Shown: positions 25,340-34,891 of the stretch, piece after piece
Layout: every line of letters begins with the position of its first letter
Position numbering within the stretch: position 1 is the first letter of the stretch
Source: an uncultured Prevotella sp.
Lineage (GTDB): Bacteria; Bacteroidota; Bacteroidia; Bacteroidales; Bacteroidaceae
Length of the DNA: 64,000 bases
Direction: 5' to 3'
NCBI GenBank assembly: GCA_905233165.1
Contig: CAJODL010000002.1
Location: 1-64,000 of the forward strand
Translations under genes and position numbers: made by a program
The notes under the pieces: model-generated
Database searches by the model: none
What the model was told of the DNA's origin: nothing
The model's input: only the letters and a program-made list of their open reading frames with translations

Positions 25340-26734
25340 ATGGCCAAAAAGACCTTAATGTATTGCGCACTCTTATGGCTAACTTTGATGCCATTATCTG
25401 CACGAATGACGTTTACACTCAACGGCATAACCTATTCCGACGCAGCAGCAACAGATGCCAAAGGGTTTACTACCATAACCCTACCCGCTGGCACTAACCT
25501 CAGTGAACTGATTACTGCCGTGCAGATAGATGGTCAGGCTGTCGATGCTTCGAAGGTAACACCCAATCCTACTACCACAACCATCAACTATGACGAACTG
25601 AAGGTCTTCACCTATAACAATAAGGCCTACGGATTCCGTTTCGTAGAAGATATATGGTTCTGCGGTGTATTCTTCTCCGACTGTCACATCAATCAGGGCA
25701 GTAATCACGACGGCACTAGCCAGGAAGACATGACAAACATCATGAACAACATCCTCAACATGGGTAAGGACGGAAAGAAGAAGGTCAACTTCATTACCGA
25801 AGGTGCTACTAACCTTATTCCTAAAACCAGCATTATATTCTGCCTTGGCGACATAGACCAGGATAAGGGTGACAACGGTAGCAGCGGTACGCACAATAAT
25901 TTCCTCAACTGTACAGCAGAGGTAGCTAAGAATGCCGGCATACCATTTATCTTCATTGCGGGCAATCACGACCTGTCCCCAGACTATTGGACGGGCGAAA
26001 ATCCCGACAAGGGTGCAACGTCAAGTGGATCAAATGCTGACAACGAGACCATTTCTGCAATTATCAACAACAACACTTATTGGAATAATGCAAGGGTTTT
26101 TGACGAGAATATTTCTTATTTCATTGACAGCAATCATTCAAGCGACTTCCAGTCAAAACCATTCACATTCAAGTTCAAGGATGTACGTTTCTACTGTGCC
26201 CATACATATTGGTTCCAGAAACTCTACAAAAAACCGGGATGGTTCACGAGTGCTACCTACTATGCCCCTGACGGAGTTATTTCAGAACTAAATTCTTTCG
26301 TGGAGAGTCACGCAACTGAGGCCAGCGTTTGGATGCAGCACTATCCTTGGCTGGCTGGCAGTGACTGCAATCGCTGGTGGCTTGATCAGAACGACAAAGG
26401 GCTCTATATAACCACTAGCGATGGGTCCATCTACGGATCTCACACATCAGGTATAGCATATAATGATGCCACATCTGCCAACACGCTGAAGAAAAACCCA
26501 CTTTCTGCTATCATGATGAAAGCAGCTGGAAAGGTTGACGGCAAGGTACAGCATTTTTCCGGCCACTACCATCGATTTGATGACAGGACCTACACTTCGA
26601 CTATGAATGGCGATAACAAGGTGCATGACTACACCGTGGCTGCCCCAGGCAACCCAAACCAGTCTAACAATGCCTTCGTTGTACTCTTCAAACGTGGAGA
26701 GGGCGTGAAAGAGGTAATACAGACACAATTCTAA
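25340..26734 (+). CDS. Secreted calcineurin-type metallophosphoesterase
   Basis: A 464-residue protein with a signal peptide (MAKKTLMYCALLWLTLMPLSA) and an N-terminal beta-rich stretch, then a calcineurin-like phosphoesterase domain. The metal-binding blocks are all present: DCH in FFSDCHINQG, GD..D in LGDIDQDKGD, GNHD, and GHYH near residue 412. The substrate is unknown; secreted members act on nucleotides, phospholipids or phosphodiesters. The ATG at 25340 was chosen because it starts a proper signal peptide; earlier codons lie between promoter and gene. It is first of a three-gene operon and, unlike the next two, carries no dockerin. Confidence 0.85.
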   Translation: MAKKTLMYCALLWLTLMPLSARMTFTLNGITYSDAAATDAKGFTTITLPAGTNLSELITAVQIDGQAVDASKVTPNPTTTTINYDELKVFTYNNKAYGFRFVEDIWFCGVFFSDCHINQGSNHDGTSQEDMTNIMNNILNMGKDGKKKVNFITEGATNLIPKTSIIFCLGDIDQDKGDNGSSGTHNNFLNCTAEVAKNAGIPFIFIAGNHDLSPDYWTGENPDKGATSSGSNADNETISAIINNNTYWNNARVFDENISYFIDSNHSSDFQSKPFTFKFKDVRFYCAHTYWFQKLYKKPGWFTSATYYAPDGVISELNSFVESHATEASVWMQHYPWLAGSDCNRWWLDQNDKGLYITTSDGSIYGSHTSGIAYNDATSANTLKKNPLSAIMMKAAGKVDGKVQHFSGHYHRFDDRTYTSTMNGDNKVHDYTVAAPGNPNQSNNAFVVLFKRGEGVKEVIQTQF

Positions 26735-26773
26735 ATCACATTACTTACAAAACATAAAGAAAGAATAAAGACT

Positions 26774-29125
26774 ATGAAATTCAAATTTCTTATTCTCGCA
26801 GCTACCATGCTGACAGGTTTTGCAGGTAATGTTTTGGCACAGAGAGACATTACGAACCAATATATCACCAACGCTACACTTGCCAATGGAACTTCAGGCT
26901 GGACTCTAAATAACTTTAATGAACCACAACGAGGAAATAATACCATTGGCTATGCATCTGAGGCATACGCAGGATGGGATAGTTTGGAAAAAACCTCTTA
27001 TAGCTTGAAACAGAACATTACACTTCCAAAGGGCAGTTACCGCCTCGTAAACTACTCCTTCTTCCGTCAGGGGCTAAGGTACAATACAAATCCAAGTAAG
27101 TCCTTGGCCTACCTGAAGGCAGGCAATCAGCAAGTAGCCATCAAGACGCTTGGTAGCATCAGCGGGATTCCAACCGATGGAGACAACGGCGGTTATGCCA
27201 ATTTACAGACAGATGGTGCAAACTGTTTCGACTCCAAGATGTACCGCAACGTTGTAGAATTTAATATTGATGCTGACAATACTACCATTGAGATAGGTAT
27301 TGTGGGGACATTCGACTTGAAGCAGTCGTGGTGTATTGCAGGTATGTTCGAACTGTTCGACCTGAACGATGCCGCTTCCGTCAGTTCTCCTACAGACGTG
27401 ACTTATTCCATCACCAATCCAGGATTCGAATATCGTAATCTTACAGGATGGACTGCCAATGGAATGGTGTACCAAAACAACAATTGGGGCGACAAAGTCG
27501 GCATAGGCTTTGTTGAGAAGTGGAATGAGAAAGCCGGTCTGCCCAATTCCTCACTCACACAGCAGCTCACAGACTTACCTAACGGTCTCTATGAACTGTC
27601 GGTTTATGGTCACAACATAAACCAGAACAATGGAGGCACTCCCTCTAGAGGCTTCTTCCTCACCGCAGGGACAACACAGACAGAGATCGGTACCTACGGA
27701 GAGTACAAGGTGCGTGCTACAGTCACCGATGGTTCACTTCTGATTGGTCTTAAACTTGATGGTTGTACAGGCAATTGGATTGCAGCAGACCGCTTCTCCC
27801 TGTTATTTTATGGCGACCCTGATGCTGCACTCAGAGACCTGCTGGCAGGTTACATAACCGAGGCTGAAGGACTCCTTTCAAGCAGTGATGCCACTTTACT
27901 TAGCACATCCCAAGAAGCAGACCTACAACATTCTATTGACAACGCCTACGCTGCTACGACAGATAACCTCAACGAAAATGTAGATGCTATTTCAAATGCC
28001 ATACAGACGGCACGTCAGCAAATACAGACCGTGAAAGACAATCGCGTACTAATGATTGCCGCATTGGAGCGTTTCGAGAACGACTACAACCTTATCGATG
28101 GTACAGATTACCGCCGCTTAACCATGAGTGCAGCAGCATGGACGGATCTCATCGCTAAGGTAAACGCAGTCAGCACTGCTCTTAATGACATATCACAGGC
28201 AGCCAACTATGGTACCTTGAAAGACGATCTCGTAAACCAGATGAATGCCACAGACACCTCCCTCCGTCTATTCAAGAGTTACAAAGCTATGGTGGATGGA
28301 ACTACAGCGTTCAGCATTGTTGGTGACTATGGTGCAGACAGCAACATGGACACTGATGCTACTCAACAGGCAGCCATCAGCGCCCTGAGCATTAACTTTA
28401 ATAAATATGCAGCTACGCAAGACAACAACTTCGATGTATCAGCCTTTCTTGGCACGAACCTCGACTTCAGTGCTGCTGAGGGTTCTGCGCTAAACACAGA
28501 AAACAGCAACAACATTCGCGAAGTAACTGGTTGGGAAGTATCATATGCCGATGCTGATACTTGGACAGTTCTTCAGACGCATCAGGGAGATAACAACGGA
28601 AAACTCTATATGCGTAAGAATTGGGGCAGTTCTGCTACTACTATGACAGTGACGAAACAGAAGATGCTTCCTGTGGGCAAGTATCGTCTCTCCTTCTCAT
28701 GGAATAGCAGTCTGGCTAACATGACTAATCGCTCTGCATACAAGACTGCCGAAACATCCACCATAATAGGGGAAGCAACGGATGGTGCCAAGACATTGAC
28801 CTACGACTTCGAAATAACAGATGCAGCAATTCCTTTCGACCTGACGTTTGGTTTTCAAAAGACAGGCACCGGCAATACTCCCGCCCAGATTACAGTAGAT
28901 GATATAGCGCTGACATACAGCCGTCCTTTCTTGCGTGGAGATGCGAACGGTGACAACAAAATTGATATGTCTGACGTGACGTCCATAGTAAATCACATCC
29001 TCGGAATCCCTTCCAGCACATTCAATAAAACAGCAGCTGATGCCAACTATGATGGCGAGATAAGCATGCCTGACGTGATGATTATCATACAATATATATT
29101 AAATGGGATGTTCCCAGATAAGTGA
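26774..29125 (+). CDS. Secreted multidomain protein with C-terminal dockerin
   Basis: A 783-residue exported protein (signal MKFKFLILAATMLTGFAGNVLA). It has two CBM-like beta-sandwich regions at the N-terminus (TNATLANGTSGWTLNNF and NPGFEYRNLTGWTANG), a helical middle (about 350-500), another sandwich (about 560-710, EVTGWEVSYADADTWTV), and a C-terminal dockerin type I pair: GDANGDNKIDMSDVTSIVNH and ADANYDGEISMPDVMIIIQ. No catalytic domain is recognised; it may be a binding or scaffold protein. Neighbours on both sides are phosphoesterases, and it is 39 nt downstream of the first and 8 nt upstream of the next gene. Confidence 0.75.
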   Translation: MKFKFLILAATMLTGFAGNVLAQRDITNQYITNATLANGTSGWTLNNFNEPQRGNNTIGYASEAYAGWDSLEKTSYSLKQNITLPKGSYRLVNYSFFRQGLRYNTNPSKSLAYLKAGNQQVAIKTLGSISGIPTDGDNGGYANLQTDGANCFDSKMYRNVVEFNIDADNTTIEIGIVGTFDLKQSWCIAGMFELFDLNDAASVSSPTDVTYSITNPGFEYRNLTGWTANGMVYQNNNWGDKVGIGFVEKWNEKAGLPNSSLTQQLTDLPNGLYELSVYGHNINQNNGGTPSRGFFLTAGTTQTEIGTYGEYKVRATVTDGSLLIGLKLDGCTGNWIAADRFSLLFYGDPDAALRDLLAGYITEAEGLLSSSDATLLSTSQEADLQHSIDNAYAATTDNLNENVDAISNAIQTARQQIQTVKDNRVLMIAALERFENDYNLIDGTDYRRLTMSAAAWTDLIAKVNAVSTALNDISQAANYGTLKDDLVNQMNATDTSLRLFKSYKAMVDGTTAFSIVGDYGADSNMDTDATQQAAISALSINFNKYAATQDNNFDVSAFLGTNLDFSAAEGSALNTENSNNIREVTGWEVSYADADTWTVLQTHQGDNNGKLYMRKNWGSSATTMTVTKQKMLPVGKYRLSFSWNSSLANMTNRSAYKTAETSTIIGEATDGAKTLTYDFEITDAAIPFDLTFGFQKTGTGNTPAQITVDDIALTYSRPFLRGDANGDNKIDMSDVTSIVNHILGIPSSTFNKTAADANYDGEISMPDVMIIIQYILNGMFPDK

Positions 29126-29133
29126 TAGAGCAT

Positions 29134-31710
29134 ATGAAAAGGATTTTAAATATAGTGGCAATAACTATTGCATTGATGACTGCCTCATTGCCAGTCTCAG
29201 CAATAAACTACACTATCTACCTCACAACATCAAATGGATTTACTTTGGTGAGATCTGCAGAAGATATCATCGGAGGCGATGATTATTGCTACATCCTTAC
29301 TTCTGCAGAGAAGACTGACCTCATTGTAGGTGTGGGTCCATATGAGGTAAAGCCTGTCTGGGCAAGTGAGGATACAAAAGCTCTTCGCTACAAAACTGTC
29401 AGTTCTAATCCCGTGTATGACCTGTCCAATTTCTTCACTGTAGAGAAGAAAGAAGAGTATATCGGGCTTAAGAACATGAAATATGGCAACCACTTCTTCC
29501 AAACACACGACAATGCCGGTTTCATGTATGTACTCACATATACCGAACCGACGTTCACTGAGTGGTGCTATCTCATCCCTACGTACCAAAGCAACTATTG
29601 GATATTCGAAAGCGGAAAGTATCCCATGTCATCTGAGAATTGGGCTTGCGGATACCTCGGTCCGTGGAATAAAGTGGTCAAGACCGGTGAGCCATTGGCA
29701 CTCAATCGTAAAAACACCACAGATGACAAGGCAGGCCATTTCCGCCTGTATCGCATTGAGAAGAAGAAACTCATCGAAAAGCACAACAAATTATGGAAAA
29801 GTGTAACGTCATCTTCACCCGTCGATTTCTCATGCCTTATCACCAATCCATCATTTGAGACTGGCGACGAAACAGGCTGGACTATGAACGGCAAAGACTC
29901 TGGTAATGAGGAATTCAAGGTTGGGAATTACAGTATATCCAATAAAGATGGAAGCTATCTGATGAATGCCTTTCAATGGTGGGCTTCTTCATTGGGAGTC
30001 AGTCAGACAATAATAGGTATACCAAGCGGTATGTACGAATTGTCTGGAGTCGTTGCTACCTGGTCTGGAAGATATGTCACTTTCTCAGGAAACGACGTCA
30101 CAACAACAAAAGCCGGATCAGGTGAAGGAATGGGCATAAAAGTCACAAACAACATAACTATTACAAACGACAAGTTGTTCATTTCAGCAGGTAGTACCGG
30201 GCAATGGTGGGTGGAAGGTCATGAGAGCGAGACGCAGACTTTCTTTAAACTCGACAATGTGCAACTCAAATGCAAGGCCATCTTCCTTGATGGTCTTTCT
30301 ATTCCTCTTCCTAATGACAGGACCACGAAACTGATACCTGGGCAGTGGTACTATTTTGATGTGAGCTACAAGACCGAATACCATCTTTTCGGAAACATTG
30401 GCGGCATACTATATAGCAGCGACGGTTACAAAACCATATCGCAAATTTCCACTGCTGCAGCCAAGAGGCAGATGACTCTCCAGCGTGGACGGGCATATTT
30501 CCAAGCTACCACTGACAATGCCACATTATGTATCATGCCATGTCGTGAGATACATGAAGGTACGTTTACCGTGGCTGCACTCAATGTCGATGGTCTGCCC
30601 AAGGAGATAAACTATGTATTCGGGAAGTACGAACTGAATCCTGACGGCCCTGGAGCTGAAGGTACGACAAAGATAAGCCGCTATCTTGCTTCCAAGAGTT
30701 ACGACCTCATCGGCTGTTCTGAAGACTTCAACTACAATAGTTCACTGATGGAGTCGCTGAATGACCAGTATTGGTGCGGCACCATCCGTAAGACACTCAG
30801 TGTCGGAGACCTCGACTATGGAGAGCTCATAAAGGGAAATCTTCACGTTGAGACTGATGGCCTCAATCTCATTTGGAAGTTCAACAACGTCTCTGCCAAC
30901 AACGAAAGTTGGACAAGATGGTGGGACACCGAGGCGACCGATGGCAATCAGTATGTAGAAAAGGGATTCCGTCACTATGATGTGCAGATAAATGGAGGTC
31001 CCATCATTGATGTCTTTATCCTCCACATGGACGCAGGAGACACCAATGCCACATGGTCACGCGAATCACAATGGCGTCAGTTGGCTGGTGCCGTGAATGG
31101 GGCTGATGCCAGTCGTCCGAAACTCATCATCGGTGATACTAACAGCCGATGGACACGTGAGAACATCAAAGCCAATTTCATGGACCTGCTGAACACGAAC
31201 CTGACAGCTAGCGACGTTTGGGTGGAAATGTATCGCAACGGCGTTTATCCTACTGTTGACATGGGAGACATAACTGACCAGAGTGACCCGACAAATTTCA
31301 CCAACTACGAAATCGTTGACAAAATTATATACATCAACCCAACAGCCGACAACACCATGTTGCTGACGCCTCAGAGCTTCCGCATTGAACAGGACTACAC
31401 TTATGGAAACATTGACGGCAATGACGACAACACGGCTCTTGGCGACCATCGTCCCGTTGCCGTGATATTCAAATATATCAATGTTGGAGATATCATACCG
31501 CTTCCGAACGACCCAATGCGCGGTGATGCCAATGGTGATGGTGAGATAGATATGCAGGACGTGACACTCATTGTGAGTTACATACTTGGAACTCCTGTAG
31601 AAACATTCAAAGCAAAAGCTGCAGATGTCAACGATGACGGAGAAATAGGCATGTCTGATGTGATGCATATCATACAGTACATCCTCAATGGCAAGTTCCC
31701 TGACGAGTAG
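29134..31710 (+). CDS. Secreted endonuclease/exonuclease/phosphatase domain protein with dockerin
   Basis: An 858-residue exported protein. After the signal (MKRILNIVAITIALMTASLPVSA) come a lectin-like part (about 25-220), a CBM-like sandwich (ITNPSFETGDETGWTMNG) and an EEP-fold domain (about 470-780) with the family blocks AALNVDGLP, DLIGCSEDFN, LHMDAGD, IIGDTNSRW and LGDHRPVAV. It closes with two dockerin repeats (GDANGDGEIDMQDVTLIVSY, ADVNDDGEIGMSDVMHIIQ). The EEP fold covers nucleases, phosphodiesterases and sphingomyelinases; which applies is not clear. The ATG at 29134 is preferred to a GTG overlapping the previous stop. It is the last gene of the operon. Confidence 0.82.
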   Translation: MKRILNIVAITIALMTASLPVSAINYTIYLTTSNGFTLVRSAEDIIGGDDYCYILTSAEKTDLIVGVGPYEVKPVWASEDTKALRYKTVSSNPVYDLSNFFTVEKKEEYIGLKNMKYGNHFFQTHDNAGFMYVLTYTEPTFTEWCYLIPTYQSNYWIFESGKYPMSSENWACGYLGPWNKVVKTGEPLALNRKNTTDDKAGHFRLYRIEKKKLIEKHNKLWKSVTSSSPVDFSCLITNPSFETGDETGWTMNGKDSGNEEFKVGNYSISNKDGSYLMNAFQWWASSLGVSQTIIGIPSGMYELSGVVATWSGRYVTFSGNDVTTTKAGSGEGMGIKVTNNITITNDKLFISAGSTGQWWVEGHESETQTFFKLDNVQLKCKAIFLDGLSIPLPNDRTTKLIPGQWYYFDVSYKTEYHLFGNIGGILYSSDGYKTISQISTAAAKRQMTLQRGRAYFQATTDNATLCIMPCREIHEGTFTVAALNVDGLPKEINYVFGKYELNPDGPGAEGTTKISRYLASKSYDLIGCSEDFNYNSSLMESLNDQYWCGTIRKTLSVGDLDYGELIKGNLHVETDGLNLIWKFNNVSANNESWTRWWDTEATDGNQYVEKGFRHYDVQINGGPIIDVFILHMDAGDTNATWSRESQWRQLAGAVNGADASRPKLIIGDTNSRWTRENIKANFMDLLNTNLTASDVWVEMYRNGVYPTVDMGDITDQSDPTNFTNYEIVDKIIYINPTADNTMLLTPQSFRIEQDYTYGNIDGNDDNTALGDHRPVAVIFKYINVGDIIPLPNDPMRGDANGDGEIDMQDVTLIVSYILGTPVETFKAKAADVNDDGEIGMSDVMHIIQYILNGKFPDE

Positions 31711-31746
31711 GACACCACTTTTGCGGCAGTTTATTTATATTTTATT

Positions 31747-31794
31747 AAAAAAGAGAAAAAAGTGAGTTCTCGTACTTAACTTTTTTCTTTTTTC
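31747..31794 (+). terminator. Possible A/T-rich hairpin terminator
   Basis: AAAAAAGAGAAAAAAGT (31747-31763) can pair with ACTTTTTTCTTTTTT (31779-31793) with a 2-nt bulge. It ends 19 nt before the first sigma-factor gene. The stem is weak, so it is a tentative call. Confidence 0.4.
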
Positions 31795-31812
31795 TGCGTA
31801 TTATATATAGAA

Positions 31813-32304
31813 ATGTCTCCACAGGAGTTTGAAAATATAGTTCCGGAACTAAGACAATTGATGGTGAAAGTGGGGTGCGATTTCTTCGGCAATCAGACGG
31901 ATGCCGAAGATGTTGCGCAGGAAGGACTCATTCGCCTATGGAACTTCTGCGAACGCCTCGATGCACGGCGTAACATGGAGGCTCTCGCAATAAGGGTAGC
32001 AAAGAACGTATGTGTGGAGACATTCAGGAAGAGAAGCAACAACACCATCACCTTAGACGACAGATTGGAAGACAACACAACCGCTGATGCCAACCTGGAT
32101 GCAGAAGATACACAACACAAGATAGACGAAGCCATCGAACGACTGAGCCCACGAGAACAGGAACTGTTTCGGAAAAGACACATCGAGGGGCATACCGCAG
32201 AAGAGATAGCAAACGAGACAGGCATTCCGAAGCCTTCAGTAAAAAGCATTATCTCAATGGCAAAAAGAAAGCTAATTAAGGATCTACAAAAGATACTAAA
32301 ATGA
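31813..32304 (+). CDS. ECF-type RNA polymerase sigma factor (module 1)
   Basis: A 163-residue sigma-70 family factor of ECF size. Region 2 includes DAEDVAQEGLIRLWNF (about residues 35-50). Region 4 has the helix-turn-helix LSPREQELFRKRHIEGHTAEEIANE and ends SIISMAKRKLIKDLQK. The stop overlaps the next start by 4 nt (ATGA), pairing it with a single-pass membrane protein that should be its anti-sigma factor. It is first of a three-gene module that is repeated at 34415-36791. Confidence 0.88.
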   Translation: MSPQEFENIVPELRQLMVKVGCDFFGNQTDAEDVAQEGLIRLWNFCERLDARRNMEALAIRVAKNVCVETFRKRSNNTITLDDRLEDNTTADANLDAEDTQHKIDEAIERLSPREQELFRKRHIEGHTAEEIANETGIPKPSVKSIISMAKRKLIKDLQKILK

Positions 32305-32792
32305 CAAAAAAACTATATAACGACGATGCTCTCTACCAAGAGATCATGACGAGTCTGGAGCCAGGCGCTGCAGAGTATGACCGCATGATGGTCAGTGGAG
32401 AGGCTCCTGCAAAGAGGAAAAGAGTTTCTTCTTTGGTTTGGTATGCCGCAGCTGCTGCCGTTGTAGGGTTGCTGGTTGTCACTGCCACACTGTTTGTAGA
32501 TAACGAGGAGGACAGGAAGAACGTAGCAAATACTGATTCCACCATCTCAAGAGAAAAGCACCTCTCTGCAAAACAAAAGCCAACGACACACTCAGCAGAT
32601 GCAGGCAGCAATCTCGACAGACCTACGCAAAAAACAGAGTCCGGACAGAAACAGACAGACACAATGTCTTCATCCGGCCAGGCCATTTATACTGCAAAAT
32701 TACCTGAGGTGATATTCTCAACAATATATAACGATTCGACACCTCATCAAAACAGTACCGGAATGGCGGTGACGCAAGACGAAACAGAATAA
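32301..32792 (+). CDS. Single-pass membrane protein, probable anti-sigma factor (module 1)
   Basis: A 163-residue protein with a cytoplasmic N-terminal part of about 45 residues, one transmembrane helix (VWYAAAAAVVGLLVVTATLF, about residues 46-66) and a low-complexity Ser/Thr/Gln-rich periplasmic part. No named anti-sigma domain is recognised; the role is inferred from its overlap with a sigma-factor gene and from topology. The transmembrane segment is almost identical, in protein and DNA, to that of the partner in module 2 (34888), whereas the flanks differ. Confidence 0.65.
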   Translation: MTKKLYNDDALYQEIMTSLEPGAAEYDRMMVSGEAPAKRKRVSSLVWYAAAAAVVGLLVVTATLFVDNEEDRKNVANTDSTISREKHLSAKQKPTTHSADAGSNLDRPTQKTESGQKQTDTMSSSGQAIYTAKLPEVIFSTIYNDSTPHQNSTGMAVTQDETE

Positions 32793-32828
32793 TCAAAGAC
32801 AACTACTCCTAATAAAAACTATATCATA

Positions 32829-34067
32829 ATGAAAAGACATCTCCTGACATGGATTATGAGCCTCATTCTATCGGCAACATTCGCACAAAATGTTGACGCT
32901 CCGGAAAAGGTTGCTGAATATCCAGGGGGAATATGTGCCATGATGACATTCCTGCAAAATACCCTGAAGTACCCTAAAGCCTGCGAGATGGCAGGTATTG
33001 AGGGACAAGTGGTGTTGAGTTTTGTCATCAACAAAGATGGTACGATAAGCAACCTCGAAACTCTGCAATCTCCTGACGAGAGACTCACGGCAGAAGCAAA
33101 GCGCGTAGTGAAACTGATGCCAAAGTGGACACCGGCAATGGATAAAGGCAAGAAGGTGAAAATGAGATACACCTTACCAATAACCTTCTGCCGCAATGCC
33201 AACGCAAGCCAGCAGAACTTCGACAAAAACATCTACGACGCCATCTCCCAGCAGTTAGCAGGAAAGAAGGAAAATCCACGAGGACTTTACAGGCTGTTGC
33301 GTTTCTCCTACGAAAACGGCATGCCAGACAAAGAGCCACACTTTGAACAGTACAAATACTGCTCAGACTATTATACCTTGCAACTGCAGATAGAGAAAGA
33401 CATCACGGATGGTGCAAATCCGGAGTTTTGGATTTCAATGCTGAACAACGACAAACAGCCCCTGAACTATACAGGCTATATTGCCGAAAGAGATGTAAGC
33501 ATCTACGACAGCGACAGCAAAGGCTTCAAGATGAGATGGCACAATGATTACATGAACAATGATTATTTCCAACTAAATCAGTACATCACGGAACTGTACT
33601 CCTCAGAATACAAGATTAGTCCCAAGATGCAGCGTGTCGTTGACCTGCTGGAGATGAAGACCGCGCAGTCTGAAACGAATAAATTCTACGGTTGCTGGCG
33701 CAGAGTTGGCATACTGACGAAGGTGGACGATATGGACATGCTGATGCCCGGACCTCAGGATCTGTACCAGATATTCGATAAAGATGTCTATCTGCATTTC
33801 TATGAGGTAAACGTAAGCAGGATGTATGCCTACTGCATCATGCGCCCCATATCATACCTATCAGACAACCTACTGGTAGAATTTGACCAAGAAAGGAAGG
33901 TAGAATGGGTTAACGACAACACCTTCAAGTTGCGCTTCGACCGAGGAGACGGCACCATAGTAACAGAATTGTGGAAGCGCTCCGGCCTGCCCGATAGGTA
34001 TCAGCAAGCCTTCGGCACCAATATCCCGGTATATAACATTCCGCTGTCAAACAATCCCAGAAACTAA
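32829..34067 (+). CDS. TonB_C domain protein with lipocalin-like C-terminal region (module 1)
   Basis: A 412-residue exported protein (signal MKRHLLTWIMSLILSATFA). A TonB C-terminal domain (about 20-122) is shown by AEYPGGICAMMTFL, YPKACEMAGIEGQVV, FVINKDGTISNLE and LMPKWTPAMDKGK. The remaining 290 residues form a region with two lipocalin-like halves (GLYRLLRFSYENG, FEQYKYC, FKMRWHNDY; then FYGCWRRVGI, YQIFDKDVYL, ELWKRSGLPDRYQQAFGTN). It is a close paralogue of the protein at 35520, and the C-terminal region recurs in the S41 protease at 38852. There is no transmembrane anchor beyond the signal, so it is not a standard TonB. It may sense or relay an envelope signal to the anti-sigma factor; that is inference. 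Confidence 0.72.
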   Translation: MKRHLLTWIMSLILSATFAQNVDAPEKVAEYPGGICAMMTFLQNTLKYPKACEMAGIEGQVVLSFVINKDGTISNLETLQSPDERLTAEAKRVVKLMPKWTPAMDKGKKVKMRYTLPITFCRNANASQQNFDKNIYDAISQQLAGKKENPRGLYRLLRFSYENGMPDKEPHFEQYKYCSDYYTLQLQIEKDITDGANPEFWISMLNNDKQPLNYTGYIAERDVSIYDSDSKGFKMRWHNDYMNNDYFQLNQYITELYSSEYKISPKMQRVVDLLEMKTAQSETNKFYGCWRRVGILTKVDDMDMLMPGPQDLYQIFDKDVYLHFYEVNVSRMYAYCIMRPISYLSDNLLVEFDQERKVEWVNDNTFKLRFDRGDGTIVTELWKRSGLPDRYQQAFGTNIPVYNIPLSNNPRN

Positions 34068-34099
34068 CCACTATAATGTTAATAAATAAGAGTTATTAC

Positions 34100-34186
34100 A
34101 AAGCATAGTTCCCCGTCAGACCTGTTATGGTCAGTAAAGGGCAAAAAACTATCCATCACCATATATAATGATGGGGGCTATGCTTT
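34100..34186 (+). ncRNA. Candidate structured RNA, three-way junction
   Basis: AAAGCATAG (34100-34108) pairs perfectly with CTATGCTTT (34178-34186), with CCCC/GGGG inside it. The enclosed 60 nt hold two further hairpins, GACC/GGTC (34119-34132) and CCATCA/TGATGG (34153-34174). The second hairpin competes with the inner part of the closing stem, so two alternative folds are possible. It lies 33 nt after the TonB_C-lipocalin gene and before the module 2 promoter. It is not recognised as a known family. Confidence 0.4.
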
Positions 34187-34207
34187 AGCAATCTTTTAGA
34201 GTGTGTA

Positions 34208-34244
34208 CCCCCTCGCATAAATCTGTGAAGATGCCGCGAGGGGG
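34208..34244 (+). repeat. CCCCCTCGC/GCGAGGGGG hairpin element, copy 1
   Basis: A 9-bp perfect GC-rich stem with a 19-nt loop containing TCTGTGAAGATGCC, followed by ATATTTTTGTGG and then the -33 TTG of the next promoter. Stem and loop are shared with copies at 36848 and 38733. It may end the upstream transcript, but the conserved loop and fixed place next to a promoter suggest more. Confidence 0.7.
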
Positions 34245-34262
34245 ATATTTTTGTGGTTTTTC

Positions 34263-34293
34263 TTGCATAGCTTATTTTATATTCATACTTTTG
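34263..34293 (+). promoter_or_regulatory. Promoter of sigma/anti-sigma module 2
   Basis: TTG (34263-34265), 20 bp, TACTTTTG (34286-34293). Transcription should begin near 34299, leaving a leader of more than 100 nt before the GTG start. Confidence 0.7.
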
Positions 34294-34414
34294 CATCACA
34301 AATGCTTACATACTGGTAGAACTTTTTTTCTCTTTGACGTCACTTTTTGCATTTCTGAACTGTTATTTAAGTGAATTGTTTCAAAAAAAGAAAAAGACCA
34401 CACATTCATACCCC

Positions 34415-34891
34415 GTGACACGTGAAGATTTCATAATGATAGTGGAGCGCGAACAGGAGTCTCTCAGAAGTTTCTTACTCGCCCTCTGCTGTGGCAACAA
34501 GAGTGATGCTGACGATCTGGCGCAGGATGCACTGGTGAAGGCCTTTCTCTCTTCTGCGGACTATCAGGACAGGGGACGATTCCGTTCGTGGCTTTTCAAG
34601 ATTGCCCACAACACCTTCCTCAACCACAAAGCGAGTCAGCGTACCACGGAGAGCATCGACGAGGCGAGAGCGCTTGTCAGCAGCACGGCAGCAGACGCTC
34701 CTTTCGAACATCAGAACCTCTATCTCGCTCTGCGCACCCTTCCTCCCAAGGAACGCTCGGCCATCACCCTGTTCTACCTTAACGAATATAGTATAAAGGA
34801 GATTGCAACTATTACGGAAACCTCTGAGGATGCTGTCAAGAAGCAACTCTCACGGGGACGAGACAAATTAAAAGAAAGGCTACAATTATGA
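34415..34891 (+). CDS. ECF-type RNA polymerase sigma factor (module 2)
   Basis: A 158-residue ECF sigma factor. Region 2 includes DADDLAQDALVKAFL and RFRSWLFKIAHNTFLNH; region 4 includes LPPKERSAITLFYLNEYSIKEIA and AVKKQLSRGRDKLKERL. The start is uncertain: a GTG at 34415 gives the compact N-terminus (V)TREDFIMIVEREQ expected of the family, while an in-frame TTG at 34334 would add 27 residues unlike the family. It overlaps the following anti-sigma-like gene by 4 nt. It is not a close copy of the module 1 sigma factor, so the two modules should use different promoters. Confidence 0.85.
   Translation: MTREDFIMIVEREQESLRSFLLALCCGNKSDADDLAQDALVKAFLSSADYQDRGRFRSWLFKIAHNTFLNHKASQRTTESIDEARALVSSTAADAPFEHQNLYLALRTLPPKERSAITLFYLNEYSIKEIATITETSEDAVKKQLSRGRDKLKERLQL

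Noticed and set aside
34334..34414. TTG start adding 27 residues to the module 2 sigma factor
   Set aside because: The added residues are unlike the family N-terminus and rich in Lys runs; the GTG at 34415 gives the usual start.
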